64,000 nucleotides of DNA from Symbiodinium microadriaticum (lineage: Eukaryota; Sar; Dinophyceae; Suessiales; Symbiodiniaceae), in the NCBI GenBank assembly GCA_001939145.1, contig LSRX01001328.1:102556-166555 (forward strand), given 5' to 3'. Both the position numbers and the translations under genes were made by a program. The notes beneath the pieces were generated by a model that saw only the letters and a list, made by a program, of their open reading frames with translations, did not search any database and was not told the DNA's origin. Below are positions 45,201 to 52,806 of this stretch, in pieces (within the stretch, counting starts at the first letter, position 1; every line of letters starts with the position of its first letter).

Positions 45201-46837
45201 ATTTGGTCCACTCTCCATCACTCCCGTGGCCCCTCAAACTCGCCTGGTTCACCGGGCGAACTCTCCCTGCCGCCTTCTCTTCACTTGGCACCACCGTCGC
45301 AGTGTCAGCGCGGGCACTCAGCCCTCTGAAGGGGTTTTATGACCAGTGTCTCCGGCAGCTTGCGACGGTATGGACGGACGGACACCACGTCTCTTCCGAG
45401 ACCCTCCAGGTCTGCATTAGCGCTCCGGATGTCGATGTTTCGATCTGCGTTGCTCGGGTCCGCCTTCTGTGCCGGCTTGTGCAGCGTCGGTCCGACAGTG
45501 CGTATGCCTGGGCAGCTCTTTTGCAACAAGCGGTGCGCCGTATCTGGCCTAACACGAATCTGCCGCCCCTTGACTTGGGGGGTCCTACCCTTGCCTTGGT
45601 GCAGCGCTCTACCCGACCCCTCCTGCATGCCTGTCGCCGTGTCAGCCGTCACGGCTCTATGCTTCAGGCTCTGTGTGATGTCTGGACCTTTTTCGGTCGG
45701 GGGCAGCAACGGGCTACCCTCGGCCGGGCTGTCCCCTGCCCGTGTGAAGATTGCGGAGCGGTCCTGCCCTCTCGCCATGCCTTGGCGGCACACCAGCACC
45801 GCATGCACGGCCGAGTTGCACTCTCGACCCAATATACCTTAGGTTCGGTTTGCCTTTGGTGCCTCATTGACTTTCACAATACCGACCGACTTCGGTATCA
45901 CTTACTCCACTCACCTGCGTGTGAGCATGGCCTCCGTTGCGTTGTCGGACCTGTTTACGAATACGGATCTGGCACTAAGAGGTCCGGGAAAAAGGGACAC
46001 CCGCGTGCCCCGCTACTCCGTGTGGCCGGGCCACTCAATGCTACGCCTGCGCAAAGACTTGCAGCCGCTGAGGGTCGTGTCTGTTCTGCTCGGGAACTCG
46101 AGGACGAGCTCAACAGAAGTGCCCCCGGCCCTTCCTTTGCGTCAGAGGCCCGCTCTGCTAATGTTTTACCCCGCCCTGCTTCGGGGACTGCCCCTGAATT
46201 GGCGGCTCCATCCTCTCACCAGCCATCGACATCATCAGACGTGCGGCTCTCGGCTTTGGCGGCACCGGCCCTGACGGTTCCCTCCTGCACATCTGTTTTG
46301 GAATGGCGTGCTTTTGCCGAGTTTGCTCACCCTGATGATTGGATTGTACCCTCGGTTCTTTGGCACGCTCCCCAGCCACCCTGCGTCTGGATTATGCCAG
46401 AATCATGGCATCGCTGCCTCAAGTTGTTCCGGGTTATCAGCTTTGGCTGTCCTTGGTCGCCAGGAATGTGGCGAGGGTCCTCGTTCTTGCGGCGAGAGGC
46501 TGCTCCACCTTCGTCTGCCGGCCGCCACACCTCCTTTCAAGCAGCAGCATCTGTTCGGATGCTCTTCTTGCGGCGGCTCATCACTTTCCGTCTTCTTCTT
46601 TTACAGGTTGATCAAGGAGGTGCCATTTGGAGCAGTCAACCGCTCTCCTTCGCATGGCGCTCTCTGCTTCGGTCGTATGTGCCCTCGATTTCTTTTGCCT
46701 CCACTGCCTCTGTGCTCGGTTTTGGCACTCTCCTGGCCCGCCCCCATGTGATCGGGGCCTCCCTATCGCGGTTCACACGCTCGGAGCCCGGGCATGCCAC
46801 CCTGTTTCGGTTGGCTGCCCCTCATTTTCACTGTTGA
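39170..46837 (+). CDS. Polyprotein 3' open frame: module units, RNase H, EEP endonuclease, RT, zinc fingers
   Basis: One uninterrupted frame of up to 2555 codons (numbered from 39170, a non-ATG position, because the natural reading enters by frame change at about 39250). Residues ~70-795 hold two further module units with LRTGD-like motifs and hydrophobic segments. RNase H lies at ~883-1035 with D888, E941, D975, H1018 and D1028. EEP nuclease lies at ~1120-1380 with N1127, E1167, D1275/N1277, D1343 and D1371/H1372. RT spans ~1633-1985: GKAPGPD, PVNFRSIAML, motif A D1765, GDGLAD at 1846, WADD with D1896/D1897, and YKYLG at 1978. Zinc fingers at 2192-2213 (Cx2Cx12Hx4H) and from 2228 (Cx2Cx12H). 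All catalytic residues are present. The enzymes would nick target DNA and reverse-transcribe element RNA. RNase H ahead of EEP and RT is unusual. After about residue 2400 the frame may be off-sense. Confidence 0.85.
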   Translation: MCGREGRCPGAHKRLSPWARLCETPAWLAVAPQHGEPGALRDADVLVRDPAVAEPWEPSLRQPPSALRPHGAPPLALIGFALCGQGPVLWLLGLILFSAPVSAMVEAPTYAFNAFHVGLFPWRRDPPDDTLEDVSGGTQLETVYLSPFTGPCAALQFAPETSFARWSEALLANEPRWGASACPVWPTVSSGAMIAVPAPNTNDVVCLHVTSHQVHYAVCVPRMCTLPWLMRVLSTSASLDIISLAIPPGLACLEAEATEDLHWRTGDLVVALPPDAFTGLFQTPVFSLQAQVRHCAIWSLDFRVANRADVILWTPGHERPRLTKIPARARWSALASTFEGEFSLRYPGRWVPAPWVADDRPHLVLQPLHPERAHVIVEAGSYTFCADVRAATDAYRLWEDLPALECQPTILSVPTPTLRAGTHVRTGDVIYAAEPSASARRGVGLGLSVFALTGVTVMGRWSFFLLLTLCCMRVSSITGVRVAPVEVSHRLWDPAGPLLGPEQGLPHSCPWALRRQLPAWSAFDCVRPSVHAGGPEWVPRAPDRDQVTVVLVCPPAPRAVLLPASCSSSQIRDLAAAFSPHAGHVAVHPAVRRVTLHGGRTIFSLRSGDVVVVRTETWVPMLRTPRTIVHATPQNAARDAFWGLPFRIQEPGMLFAWKPCEPRPLCIPTGRGELWDRVGCSFRPTLVAFSPDRWIPTQLLDPLGLHLVVASGDSDFVHLIRRGPPVTVLRELRGVHDEELRDGDVASAAASRPACLTSLLLLASCLCIPRPGGTVCAALSLSTCSALLLPPGLYTLPLHSQLSSGLTTAQTLFSTYAFAWGAPAQHSNPPPIQLQDTAVVYALLSSHFLRKPLRQDLPAASPTPLRHAWHLFPVWHGGVPDEVFIATDGSGESHGSWAFVAWALWRDQWYRIGWDCGSLHRTPWLSPAPVHNVDTRSYLGELGALASAAAWLTAWWDCLLVHTRAAPRRVTLAVDNTSALQVAAGHANATTPSAQVCRGLWQGAQSRISTDFRHVPGHQGFTVNEIADFLAGYAARYPAAGSTAYSQFPSDFAPRLHTACGTLWLLPTATQTAHGLVWACPDTSSTSAPEPAFEDMPLKGPDLSATTAPAPPPLPATSCLAKVVQANIQTIKDTDPSFFNREGHGQRRIYLARQLLTLDAHVALLQECRSRAGRWSSHGFLSWRSGHAKGQAGVEVWVRPDCVQPPLQLDHWRTCFSAPRLLIVRCTRPDFPVALVSGHAPHAERPPDEIRAFWALLSTQLRSLRRDGSLVIGVDANADFLAQDEHSILIGPSLSVRQGRLADDFLLQLVQEIGLCAVGTWPDLHSGPMWTWQHTSGKRQRLDHILISSGTQVSRHRQFPEFDILNGDARDHMPLCCQVQIPGRACQDPRPSGRYAVDRANDVATAVWFSVTPRFDLSPSAQVSTFMRQHAAAVKALPRRPPFVKRQPYLSDEAAAILSDLRDARAELRTLQAALASSALRAAFDRWCDRTRPADPEAQHHCVRLQIAHYQSVAFSLRVRAHSLARRDKKQYFESLLTDAAAHWHATGRVQESANKLAWASKTARQKREVRAASGFDIDADLQAQFQQQEAGRIVTTEQLAAHFSAWQQQHRDACPLALPTLLDLEAMCRSQKRGKAPGPDQVRNEVWKCQPDQASRWLWPLCLRVSGGHPEPMHFKDSAVCALHKKGPAHLPVNFRSIAMLNGVAKLWHAHVRATVGQEILHRYFPTQLGGRKGVDTGLALAVFRCASDLADTAGRSWAAFFVDIQAAYYETDRDLLFHDASNDAALLQLQLPEHVHKLIAGGVLQGLGVPQSQIDLLRDCVECSFWTFTGQTQAVMASRGSRPGDGLADVLFGALFAVILNCLDHACQSEGICHTSLYEALGEAPRPLQIAWADDLSLLADFDSPQEAVELLPRLATVILRTIEAFRFRVNLGPGKTEALVKICGNGATAARARLLSDTAGIPTADGRYVRLVPEYKYLGVPQRSNDSGRRDIEAAAGRGRAVWSQAANLVHSPSLPWPLKLAWFTGRTLPAAFSSLGTTVAVSARALSPLKGFYDQCLRQLATVWTDGHHVSSETLQVCISAPDVDVSICVARVRLLCRLVQRRSDSAYAWAALLQQAVRRIWPNTNLPPLDLGGPTLALVQRSTRPLLHACRRVSRHGSMLQALCDVWTFFGRGQQRATLGRAVPCPCEDCGAVLPSRHALAAHQHRMHGRVALSTQYTLGSVCLWCLIDFHNTDRLRYHLLHSPACEHGLRCVVGPVYEYGSGTKRSGKKGHPRAPLLRVAGPLNATPAQRLAAAEGRVCSARELEDELNRSAPGPSFASEARSANVLPRPASGTAPELAAPSSHQPSTSSDVRLSALAAPALTVPSCTSVLEWRAFAEFAHPDDWIVPSVLWHAPQPPCVWIMPESWHRCLKLFRVISFGCPWSPGMWRGSSFLRREAAPPSSAGRHTSFQAAASVRMLFLRRLITFRLLLLQVDQGGAIWSSQPLSFAWRSLLRSYVPSISFASTASVLGFGTLLARPHVIGASLSRFTRSEPGHATLFRLAAPHFHC
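39386..41550 (+). repeat. Last two module/hydrophobic-segment units upstream of RNase H
   Basis: At protein level this stretch repeats the order [hydrophobic segment]-[first-type module]-[second-type module]. Hydrophobic segments lie at 39386-39490 (ending APVSAMVEA), 40494-40607 (ending MRVSSITG) and 41431-41545. Module-closing motifs are LHWRTGDLVVALPP (~39950), HVRTGDVIYAAEP (~40436), SLRSGDVVVVRTE (~40975) and ELRDGDVASAAAS (~41384). PGRWVPAPW (~40207) and PDRWIPTQL (~41242) mark second-type modules. It is a continuation of the array starting near 34.9 kb. Confidence 0.7.
41816..42274 (+). other. RNase H domain (coding)
   Basis: The domain is recognisable from FIATDGSGESHGSW (first catalytic Asp), YLGELGAL (Glu), LAVDNTSAL (second Asp), and HVPGHQGFTVNEIADFLA (His and last Asp). 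The full D-E-D-H-D set of a type 1 RNase H is present with normal spacing (about 140 residues). It lies within the large open frame, about 85 codons before the EEP endonuclease. Confidence 0.9.
42527..43309 (+). other. EEP (apurinic-type) endonuclease domain (coding)
   Basis: Motifs in order are VVQANIQT (Asn), LLQECRSR (Glu), LVSGHAPH, VIGVDANADF (Asp and Asn), RQRLDHILIS (Asp-His) and GDARDHMPL (the terminal Asp-His, replacing the common SDH with RDH). All catalytic positions are filled. In LINEs this domain makes the first-strand nick for target-primed reverse transcription. Confidence 0.9.
44057..45130 (+). other. Reverse transcriptase domain (coding)
   Basis: Successive LINE RT blocks are visible: KRGKAPGPDQ, HKKG, PVNFRSIAML, AFFVDIQAAY (motif A Asp), SRGSRPGDGLADVLF, IAWADDLSLL (catalytic Asp pair, with Trp in the usual Tyr/Phe position), GKTEAL and EYKYLGV. 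There are no stops or frame changes across the domain, so it could encode an active enzyme. Confidence 0.95.
45743..45925 (+). other. Two C-terminal zinc fingers of the retroelement (coding)
   Basis: The first finger is CEDCGAVLPSRHALAAHQH and onward, Cx2Cx12Hx4H. The second begins CLWCLIDFHNTDRL with His at Cx12 and further His and Cys residues. Cys/His motifs after RT are common in LINEs and are thought to help bind template RNA or target DNA. Confidence 0.75.
46378..46610 (+). CDS. Probable continuation of the polyprotein tail in shifted frames
   Basis: From about 46378 the -1 frame reads as ordinary protein (ATLRLDYARIMASLPQVV, QLWLSLVARNVARVL). From about 46490 the next -1 frame does (GERLLHLRLPAATPPFKQ). 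The long frame itself becomes Pro/Trp/Ser-rich here, so its stop at 46837 may not be the ancestral end. Both changes are in the direction of single-base deletions. Function of the tail is unknown. Confidence 0.4.
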
Positions 46838-47140
46838 TCTTTCCTCGGGTGTTGAGCATTTCTGCTCCTCCCTTGGTCCGGCCTGCTGAGCTTGCTCGCG
46901 CCTTTGGCCGTCGGTTGAGCACCTCTGGTGCTCCCCTTGGTCGTGTCTCACTCGGGACCTCTGGCTGTCCTGTCCGCCCGAGCCCTGCGGCTCTTGTTTC
47001 ACGCCCTTCCTGGGCTTGCATGTTTCGGGGCCTGTAAGTTGCCCCCTTTTCCAGGAGAGTAGCAAGCTTCGGCTGGCTACTTTTGTCTCCGCTCTTTATT
47101 TGCACAGGACCCGTCCTCTCGCATCGAAGTGAAGTGAAGT
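46838..47140 (+). other. 3' untranslated region and tail of the retroelement
   Basis: GC-rich unique sequence after the last stop. It ends CATCGAAGTGAAGTGAAG before TTTAGGG repeats begin. The two to three GAAGT units may be a short tandem tail, as some LINEs carry in place of poly(A). No poly(A) is seen. Confidence 0.5.
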
Positions 47141-47202
47141 TTAGGGTTTAGGGGTTTAGGGCTTAGGGGCTTAGGGGTTTAGGGTTCAGGGTTGTAGGGT
47201 TT
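47141..47202 (+). repeat. TTTAGGG-type repeat flanking the 3' end of the giant retroelement
   Basis: TTTAGGGTTTAGGGG and CTTAGGGG variants start immediately after the element's GAAGTGAAG tail, in the same orientation as the repeat at the 5' boundary. Confidence 0.85.
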
Positions 47203-47474
47203 AGCAGCGGTTTCGGTAATCATCTAGGCCCCTGCACTACGCTTAAAGAGCCTTTATGCCACGAAGATGGACACCTTTCCGGTTTCTATGGGTGTTGTAA
47301 GGCTTGATGTTTGTGGTAAGCCTTCCTTTAGGGGTTGTTATGGTTTCCGAACTTTCCATCTAGCTAAGAGTTCCGTTAAGGGTTTGTGCTGTAGGAGTTG
47401 GCTTTCCAAGGAACTGTTTCTTTGAGGGTCTTGTGGGCTCATAGGGTTTTATGTTCTATCTAATCTATCTAATC

Positions 47475-47524
47475 CATCTATCTATCTATCTACCTGTGAT
47501 AGACAGACAAACAGACAGACAGAC

Positions 47525-47557
<33 letters not shown>

Positions 47558-47660
47558 ACAGACGGACAGAAAATATATATATATATACACACACACATAC
47601 ATACATACATACATACATACATACATACATACATACATACATACATACACACACACACAT
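47475..47660. repeat. Compound microsatellite (TCTA, CAGA, CCAG, TA, CATA)
   Basis: Successive short arrays are TCTA (47475-47490), ACAGACAG (47505-47525), CCAG (47526-47558), TA (47573-47587) and CATA (47595-47650). Open frames on both strands here are low-complexity and are not genes. Confidence 0.95.
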
Positions 47661-47774
47661 GCCTTTGTGACTTGAAGCCCCACACCCGGCTAAGGATTGC
47701 AGGGATGTGGAGGCTGTCGGTGCAACATGTTGTTCATATTCTGCGCATTTTATTTTGTGGTACCCCTTGGATAC

Positions 47775-47885
47775 CAATATAGATATACAAGGCCCTTCTT
47801 AGTACCCTTATTATAGAAGCCTGAATAATTCCAAACACTATTTCGGGGTTCCTTACCATGATTCGAGGCAAACAAACCCCAAACC
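47775..47885. mobile_element. Degenerate family B-like palindrome
   Basis: ACAAGGCCCTTCTTAGTACC followed by GCCTGAATAATTCCAAACAC and GGGGTTCCTTACCATGATT recalls the family B arms and centre, but it is scrambled and diverged. Low confidence. Confidence 0.3.
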
Positions 47886-48044
47886 CCGGGCATTCCGTTC
47901 GTGAGCAAATTCGTAGGCTTATCAGTAGTTAGCTTGAAACAAGCTAAATGGCAAGGAGTTGCTCATGCTGACATTTGTGCCGCGACTAAACTGTTCAGAG
48001 GACTCGAGCCTTCATCACCATACTGAAATACTCTCATTCGTTTG

Positions 48045-48475
48045 TTCACAGATGCACATGCTACATCTCACAGGCTCATTCAACTGAGAATAACAGCCCC
48101 CCCCCCCATTGCCAGCACTGTCTTAATGAGGACAGCACCGGCACCATCCGGCACATAGTTTGGGATTGCCCTCGTTTCGTTGAATTGAGCAAGACTTGGC
48201 CTTCTGAACTATGCATTCGTGTTATCTGGCCGACATGTGCCAAACATGTTATGGTCTTGACCACTGAAATGTCGATAACAATCAGAAACAACTTGCACAA
48301 ACTCCAGCTGCTGGTTGCTCAACTTCTTTGGCAGTGGATGGAAATGAATCGCAATGCTGAGCTGTATCAACAATTTGTTCCCGAAGAGGAAGCACCAGTA
48401 AATGCTGGCAGTTTAGCTCGTCCCTGTATCCAAAATTATGATCTAGGACTTTCAGACATGCCCTTGCCGTAGAAC
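48045..48475 (+). pseudogene. Remnant of the C-terminal end of another LINE-type ORF2
   Basis: Reading starts in the frame of 48045 (LIRLFTDAHATSHRLIQL) up to a run of C at about 48097-48107, then continues in the -1 frame (CQHCLNEDSTGTIRHIVWDC) to a stop at about 48470. CQHC followed ten residues later by HIVWDC is a Cx2Cx10Hx4C motif, like the cysteine motif at the end of many non-LTR ORF2 proteins. A helical, Leu/Trp-rich tail follows (LLVAQLLWQWMEMN). Upstream of 48024 there are stops. It is not closely similar to the C-terminus of the giant element, so it probably derives from a different family. The frame change sits in a homopolymer and could be an assembly error. Confidence 0.5.
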
Positions 48476-48565
48476 CCACCGTCCACGTGCACGGTGGCAC
48501 TAGTCAGAAGTTCTGTCTTGTTTTCTCCTTTTGCATTAATAACGCTTCATTTCGCTACGAGCCCT

Positions 48566-48671
48566 CATATGGTCTCCTTTTGCAGTTCCATTGTGGGGGG
48601 TAAATTACCTTGTAGGATCCCAAATCTCAAAAAAGTTAAAAACGAAAAAAACGAACTACCATGGAGATTAT
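48566..48671. mobile_element. MITE-like palindrome, family D copy 3 (diverged)
   Basis: The left arm is ATGGTCTCCTTTTGCAGTTCC and the right arm is GAACTACCATGGAGATTAT, imperfect inverted partners. The centre has GTAGGATCCCAAAT, in line with the GGATCC centre of other D copies. Confidence 0.5.
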
Positions 48672-50582
48672 GGCTTATGGGTAGGCTTCAGCCTAAGGCC
48701 ACGACCAGGAAGCCCGTTAAGGGCAGATCCGTGGCGTCCTGCGGCGGGAAATCCAAACCTCGGGGCCTTCTGAATTCGAACTGACGGGTTCCTCTTAAGG
48801 GTTCCTGTAACCCTAAAACCCTAAACCCTAAAACCCTAAAGCCCTAAACCCTAAAACCCTAAACCCGGGATGAAAGGTTTTGTAGGGTTTGGACAAGGGT
48901 GTAGGGGCCTTAGTACTAGCAATAAGGTTCAGGAGGCTTCTTGTCAATTTTACCCATAGGACTGAAACAGAAACCTTCGTCAATACTCGGGTTCCGGGGT
49001 TTTGCGTTTCGCATCCACGGTCATGTGAGTCATGTCTTCAGTGTAACTAAGTGGGCAACAACAGACAGTTCTGGCTGCAATGGGTGGACTTTGCCTGCTA
49101 CTGCACTTCCCTAAACCCTAAAAACCCTAAAGCCCTAACCCTAAACCCTAAACCTAAACCCTAAAGCCCTAAACTACTAAACCCCTAAACCCCGGTCAAG
49201 CGAACCACGAAGGGCACCAAGTCCTCGGTCATCTGTCGGTAAACGCACAGAGTCGCTGCAGCCACGAGCAAAACTGCCGGCACCACAAGGGTGCAGCTGC
49301 TGCCATGGACCTTAGAAGGGTTTTAGGGGGGATATAAGGTCAAGGGGTCACGGGTTTGATGTCCGCGGGCTTATAGCGTTTAGAAGTTTAGGGTTTAAAG
49401 TTGGGGGTTTAAGGGTTTGCGGTTCAAGCTATTGTAAATACTAATTCCAACATGCTGAGGGAAGTCTGAACTTTATAGTTAAGCATCGGGGTGATAGGTA
49501 CAGCAGCGCCAATCCGGGGACATATCAGCCTGCACATAACCTACGTGATGATTCTCCTCATCTTCCAGGAGATAGGGAAGCTATTACCAGGTAGGCCCAC
49601 TGTGCCAGTAAGCAACTAAAATGCTTGGAATGCCAGTGGACACGAAGCCTTGCAGATCATACATCTCGATGCCGGGGCTGCCAGGTCTGCAGATCGGGAA
49701 GGCTTCCCCAGGTTGGTACGAAGTGCTCTGAAAAGTATCATCGAAGCAGGCTTTCTTTAGGGGCCTTGTCTGAAACAATGTATCGCTTTCGGCTTGCCTG
49801 CTTGTGGGGTCTGCATAAACTCTTTTGTTGAGTCTCCAAGCCGTCGTCGTTCAGCATGGGACTGCGCATCAAGACGTCCGACATCTTACGGAGCGGCCGC
49901 GAAGCTCAGCGTCCCGGAGGAGGGTTCATGACACAGTTCGCGTAGGACACACGCGATGCCGTGCCACACACAAAGTTGAAGAACAGCCGAGCCCATTTGT
50001 GCATGAGCCTGAGCTTCTTCTGTACTGGTCCCGAATGCTACATGTTTCTGTAATGCCCCCTTCCCCCGAAACCCTGAACCTGTCTTGACGGTTGCAATCG
50101 CTTGCGTCTGACAGTCTGACAACCCTAGGTTTCAAGTTGTGGTGGGAGCAGTGGTTGGGGGTGTAGGGTCTAGCAACTTAGAGGTTAGGGTTTAGTCTGG
50201 GGGTTCTGAGCGGTAAGGCCCTCCCCGAAGGATGACTCAAAACCCTAAACCCCCAAACTTTCCCTAAACTCTCAAACCTTAAAGATCTCTATGTGCCGGC
50301 CCTTGCTTAAAAAAGGGCGAAGCTCTTCACGTGCGTACATTTTGGGAGTTCAGACATCAAGGCAAAGATTCCAAGACATCCCCAAATCCGGAGCCTTTAA
50401 ACGTCTACACCCTCCAAGCCCTGTAAGATCCTGTAAGCACTAAAAGCTCTGTAAACCCTAGAAGCCCGACTCTAAACCCTGTGAAGGAAGCCGTTATAGT
50501 AACCCCTGATAGGAACCCTGTAAAGAAGCCCTAAGCCCTAAACCCGAAACTCAAAGCCCTATAAGCCGTAATCGACCCTGAA

Positions 50583-50755
50583 AAACCCTAAACCAAAGCC
50601 CTCAACCCTAAACCCTAAACCAAAGCCCTCAACCCTAAACCCTAAAACCCTAAACCAAAGCCCTCAACCCTAAACCCTAAAACCCTAAACCAAAGCCCTC
50701 AACCCTAAACCCTAAAACCCTAAAACCCTAAACCGAAGCCCTCAACCCCCCAAAC
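50583..50755. repeat. 35-bp minisatellite built from CCCTAAA units
   Basis: A unit beginning CCAAAGCCCTCAACCCTAAA with a period of about 35 bases is repeated four to five times, with copies nearly identical. It indicates recent local amplification of telomere-like sequence. Confidence 0.85.
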
Positions 50756-50815
50756 CCTGACAAGATACGAGATCCTCCAGCAGCGCCATGCTTTGATCGT
50801 CACGTACCTCTCATG

Positions 50816-50895
50816 GCTTAGGGCTTAGGGCTTAGGGCTTAGGGTTTAGGGTTTAGGGTTTAGGGTGTAGGGCTTAGGGTTTAGGGTTTAGGGTT
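50816..50895 (+). repeat. Near-perfect CTTAGGG/TTTAGGG heptamer array
   Basis: Four CTTAGGG units are followed by TTTAGGG units, almost without interruption over about 80 bases. This is one of the cleanest heptamer arrays in the window. Confidence 0.9.
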
Positions 50896-52806
50896 GGGAG
50901 AGAAGATTCTGGATAAGTCTACAGTATAATGGTTTAGGGTTTTTAGGGTTTAGCGTGAACATTTAGGGTATATAGGGTTTAGTAAAAAAGACATAGGCGT
51001 GAAAAGGATGGGTAGTAGAAGAAGGAAAGGGCTAGTCACTGGGCTCTTTAGGACCCTAGAGTTTAAGGCTTTTCCCGGCTTGCAGTTCAATTAAAGGAAA
51101 CTACAGGTGGGGAGATTAGGGTATATAGGGCTTCTACACGGCTCCTACAACGGTAACTCCCCACCTAAAATGTCCTAGATTCAAAGGACCAAACAGGGCG
51201 CGACCTCCTAAGTCCGTAAACACCGGCCGCCCTAAACCACAAACCTCTGAAGCTTCCTAAAAGAAAGCCTTAATTCAGGGTGTAGGGTTTTAGTGTTTCG
51301 GGTTTAGGGTTTACTAGAAGAAAGCCTTAAATCAAAGGGACCTTAAACAAAGTAACGCCACATGAAACGATTTGCGCGATAGCAGAGGAGCCTTCTAAGG
51401 TAACATAACAGTTTTGCCGAGGTAAAACGATGATTTCTGGATTATTAGTTCTTGTTTTGGGAGGCATCCGGGATTTTTGTTTGGAGTATATTGCATGTTT
51501 GGGCTCAGACGCCATGAAATTGTAATAGTATACAGGGTTATGGTGTACCATTATGGTATTAAAGAATGGTTAGGTTTGAGAGACGCGTTGAGAGGGTTCA
51601 AGAGCCCCTGACCCCGTGGTTTCACTCTGGCTTGCTTTGGGATGCCTTAAGCCACAGCGGATGTAGACGGGTCTGCAAACGCAGACTAACTAGAGAGTAT
51701 ATGGTTGTAAAACCATGCAGTACAGGTGCAGCAGTAGTGGCAGCTGCAACTAGTAGCACTGCTAATTTTAGGACTGCTCGGAAATGGACGTCGCCAAACA
51801 GAACGAAACTAGATCCCCCCNCCTCAACACCCCAGAAGCAGCCAAAAACAAGCATGACCCGCGGGTCAATTGGTAGTGCGTTAGCTTCAACAAGTACATA
51901 CAGCCAACGAAGCTCTTTTAGGAAGATTCACAAAGAACCCTAGAAGCTATGCAAGATCTACATAAACCCCAGCACTGACCCTCAAAGGAGCCTCTAAATG
52001 TAACCCTTCCCTGCTTCTGTCCTATAAATCCCTGAGGCGTTTCAGTTCTTTTTTCTTACGGGCGCCCTTTTCTCCTATAGCTTAGGGTTTTGGGTTTAGG
52101 GTACCAGGGTCCCGGCAAATGCAGTTCGTCCACCCAAGATGGCTCATGAACAGCAGCAGGAAGTGCACGGAATGTGGGTCTATAGGGACCTAGCTCTTGT
52201 CTTAACCCGGTAAAGCCTAGATCTTTGTCCAAGAAGCTCTACAACTGATCTGGTGGATAGCTCGTCGACAACAATTCTTTCAGTAAAGATGCTAGTTTGA
52301 AACACAGCTGCACCAGCTTGCACGAACCGACGCACGTTCCGCTGGTCTAGAAGCTGGGTTGGGATGGGTAAGCTGGCCTCTAATGAGGAGTCGTTACCCA
52401 AACTCATGCCGCTGTCCTACATTTCCTGCATCCGGACACATTCATCGGAAGAGCTGCTTGCACAACATGACAGCCCAGCAACCTGACCGTGACCCTAAAC
52501 CCTTGCTCCACTACCATGCATTGACAATCAATGAAAACTAAAAATCAGAAGTCTATGCCTACACGGCTCCTGAACTTTGAAGCCCTAATCCAGAAACTCT
52601 GGTTCTAGTCCCTAAACCCTAAACCCTAATCCCGAAACTCCAAACCCTAAGCCGCACGTATGAAAGCCCTTTCCCTCAACCCCGAAGCCTGGCCTTCCTC
52701 CCAACCCGTGAACCCTTAAAACCCTAAACCCCAAGCCGAAACCCTTAAAACCCTAAACCCCAAGCCGAAACAAAGAGCGGGACTAGGCGACTCTGGCAAA
52801 GGGGCT

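Larger units (their letters stand above)
28530..47140 (+). mobile_element. Giant non-LTR (LINE-like) retrotransposon, ~18.6 kb
   Basis: A GC-rich, plus-strand coding block bounded on both sides by TTTAGGG-type repeats. It holds a 5' region, an ORF1-like protein (29059-30414), a long polyprotein region crossing several frame changes, and an intact 3' open frame with RNase H, EEP endonuclease, reverse transcriptase and zinc fingers. No long terminal repeats were noticed, and an EEP nuclease upstream of RT is a hallmark of LINE-type elements. The 3' end reads GAAGTGAAGTGAAG directly before TTTAGGG, so a short GAAGT-type tail is possible. Boundaries are inferred from where unique sequence meets the heptamer repeats. 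At over 18 kb it is two to three times the usual LINE length. Confidence 0.8.

Noticed and set aside
46080-46130. 2A-like self-cleavage peptide (ELNRSAPGPSF)
   Set aside because: It lacks the required NPGP and the preceding D-V/I-E-x-N pattern.
51858-51930. tRNA-like segment (GGGTCAATTGGTAGTGCG)
   Set aside because: It resembles a D arm, but no acceptor stem, anticodon arm or T-arm motif (GGTTCRA) is found at the right spacing.
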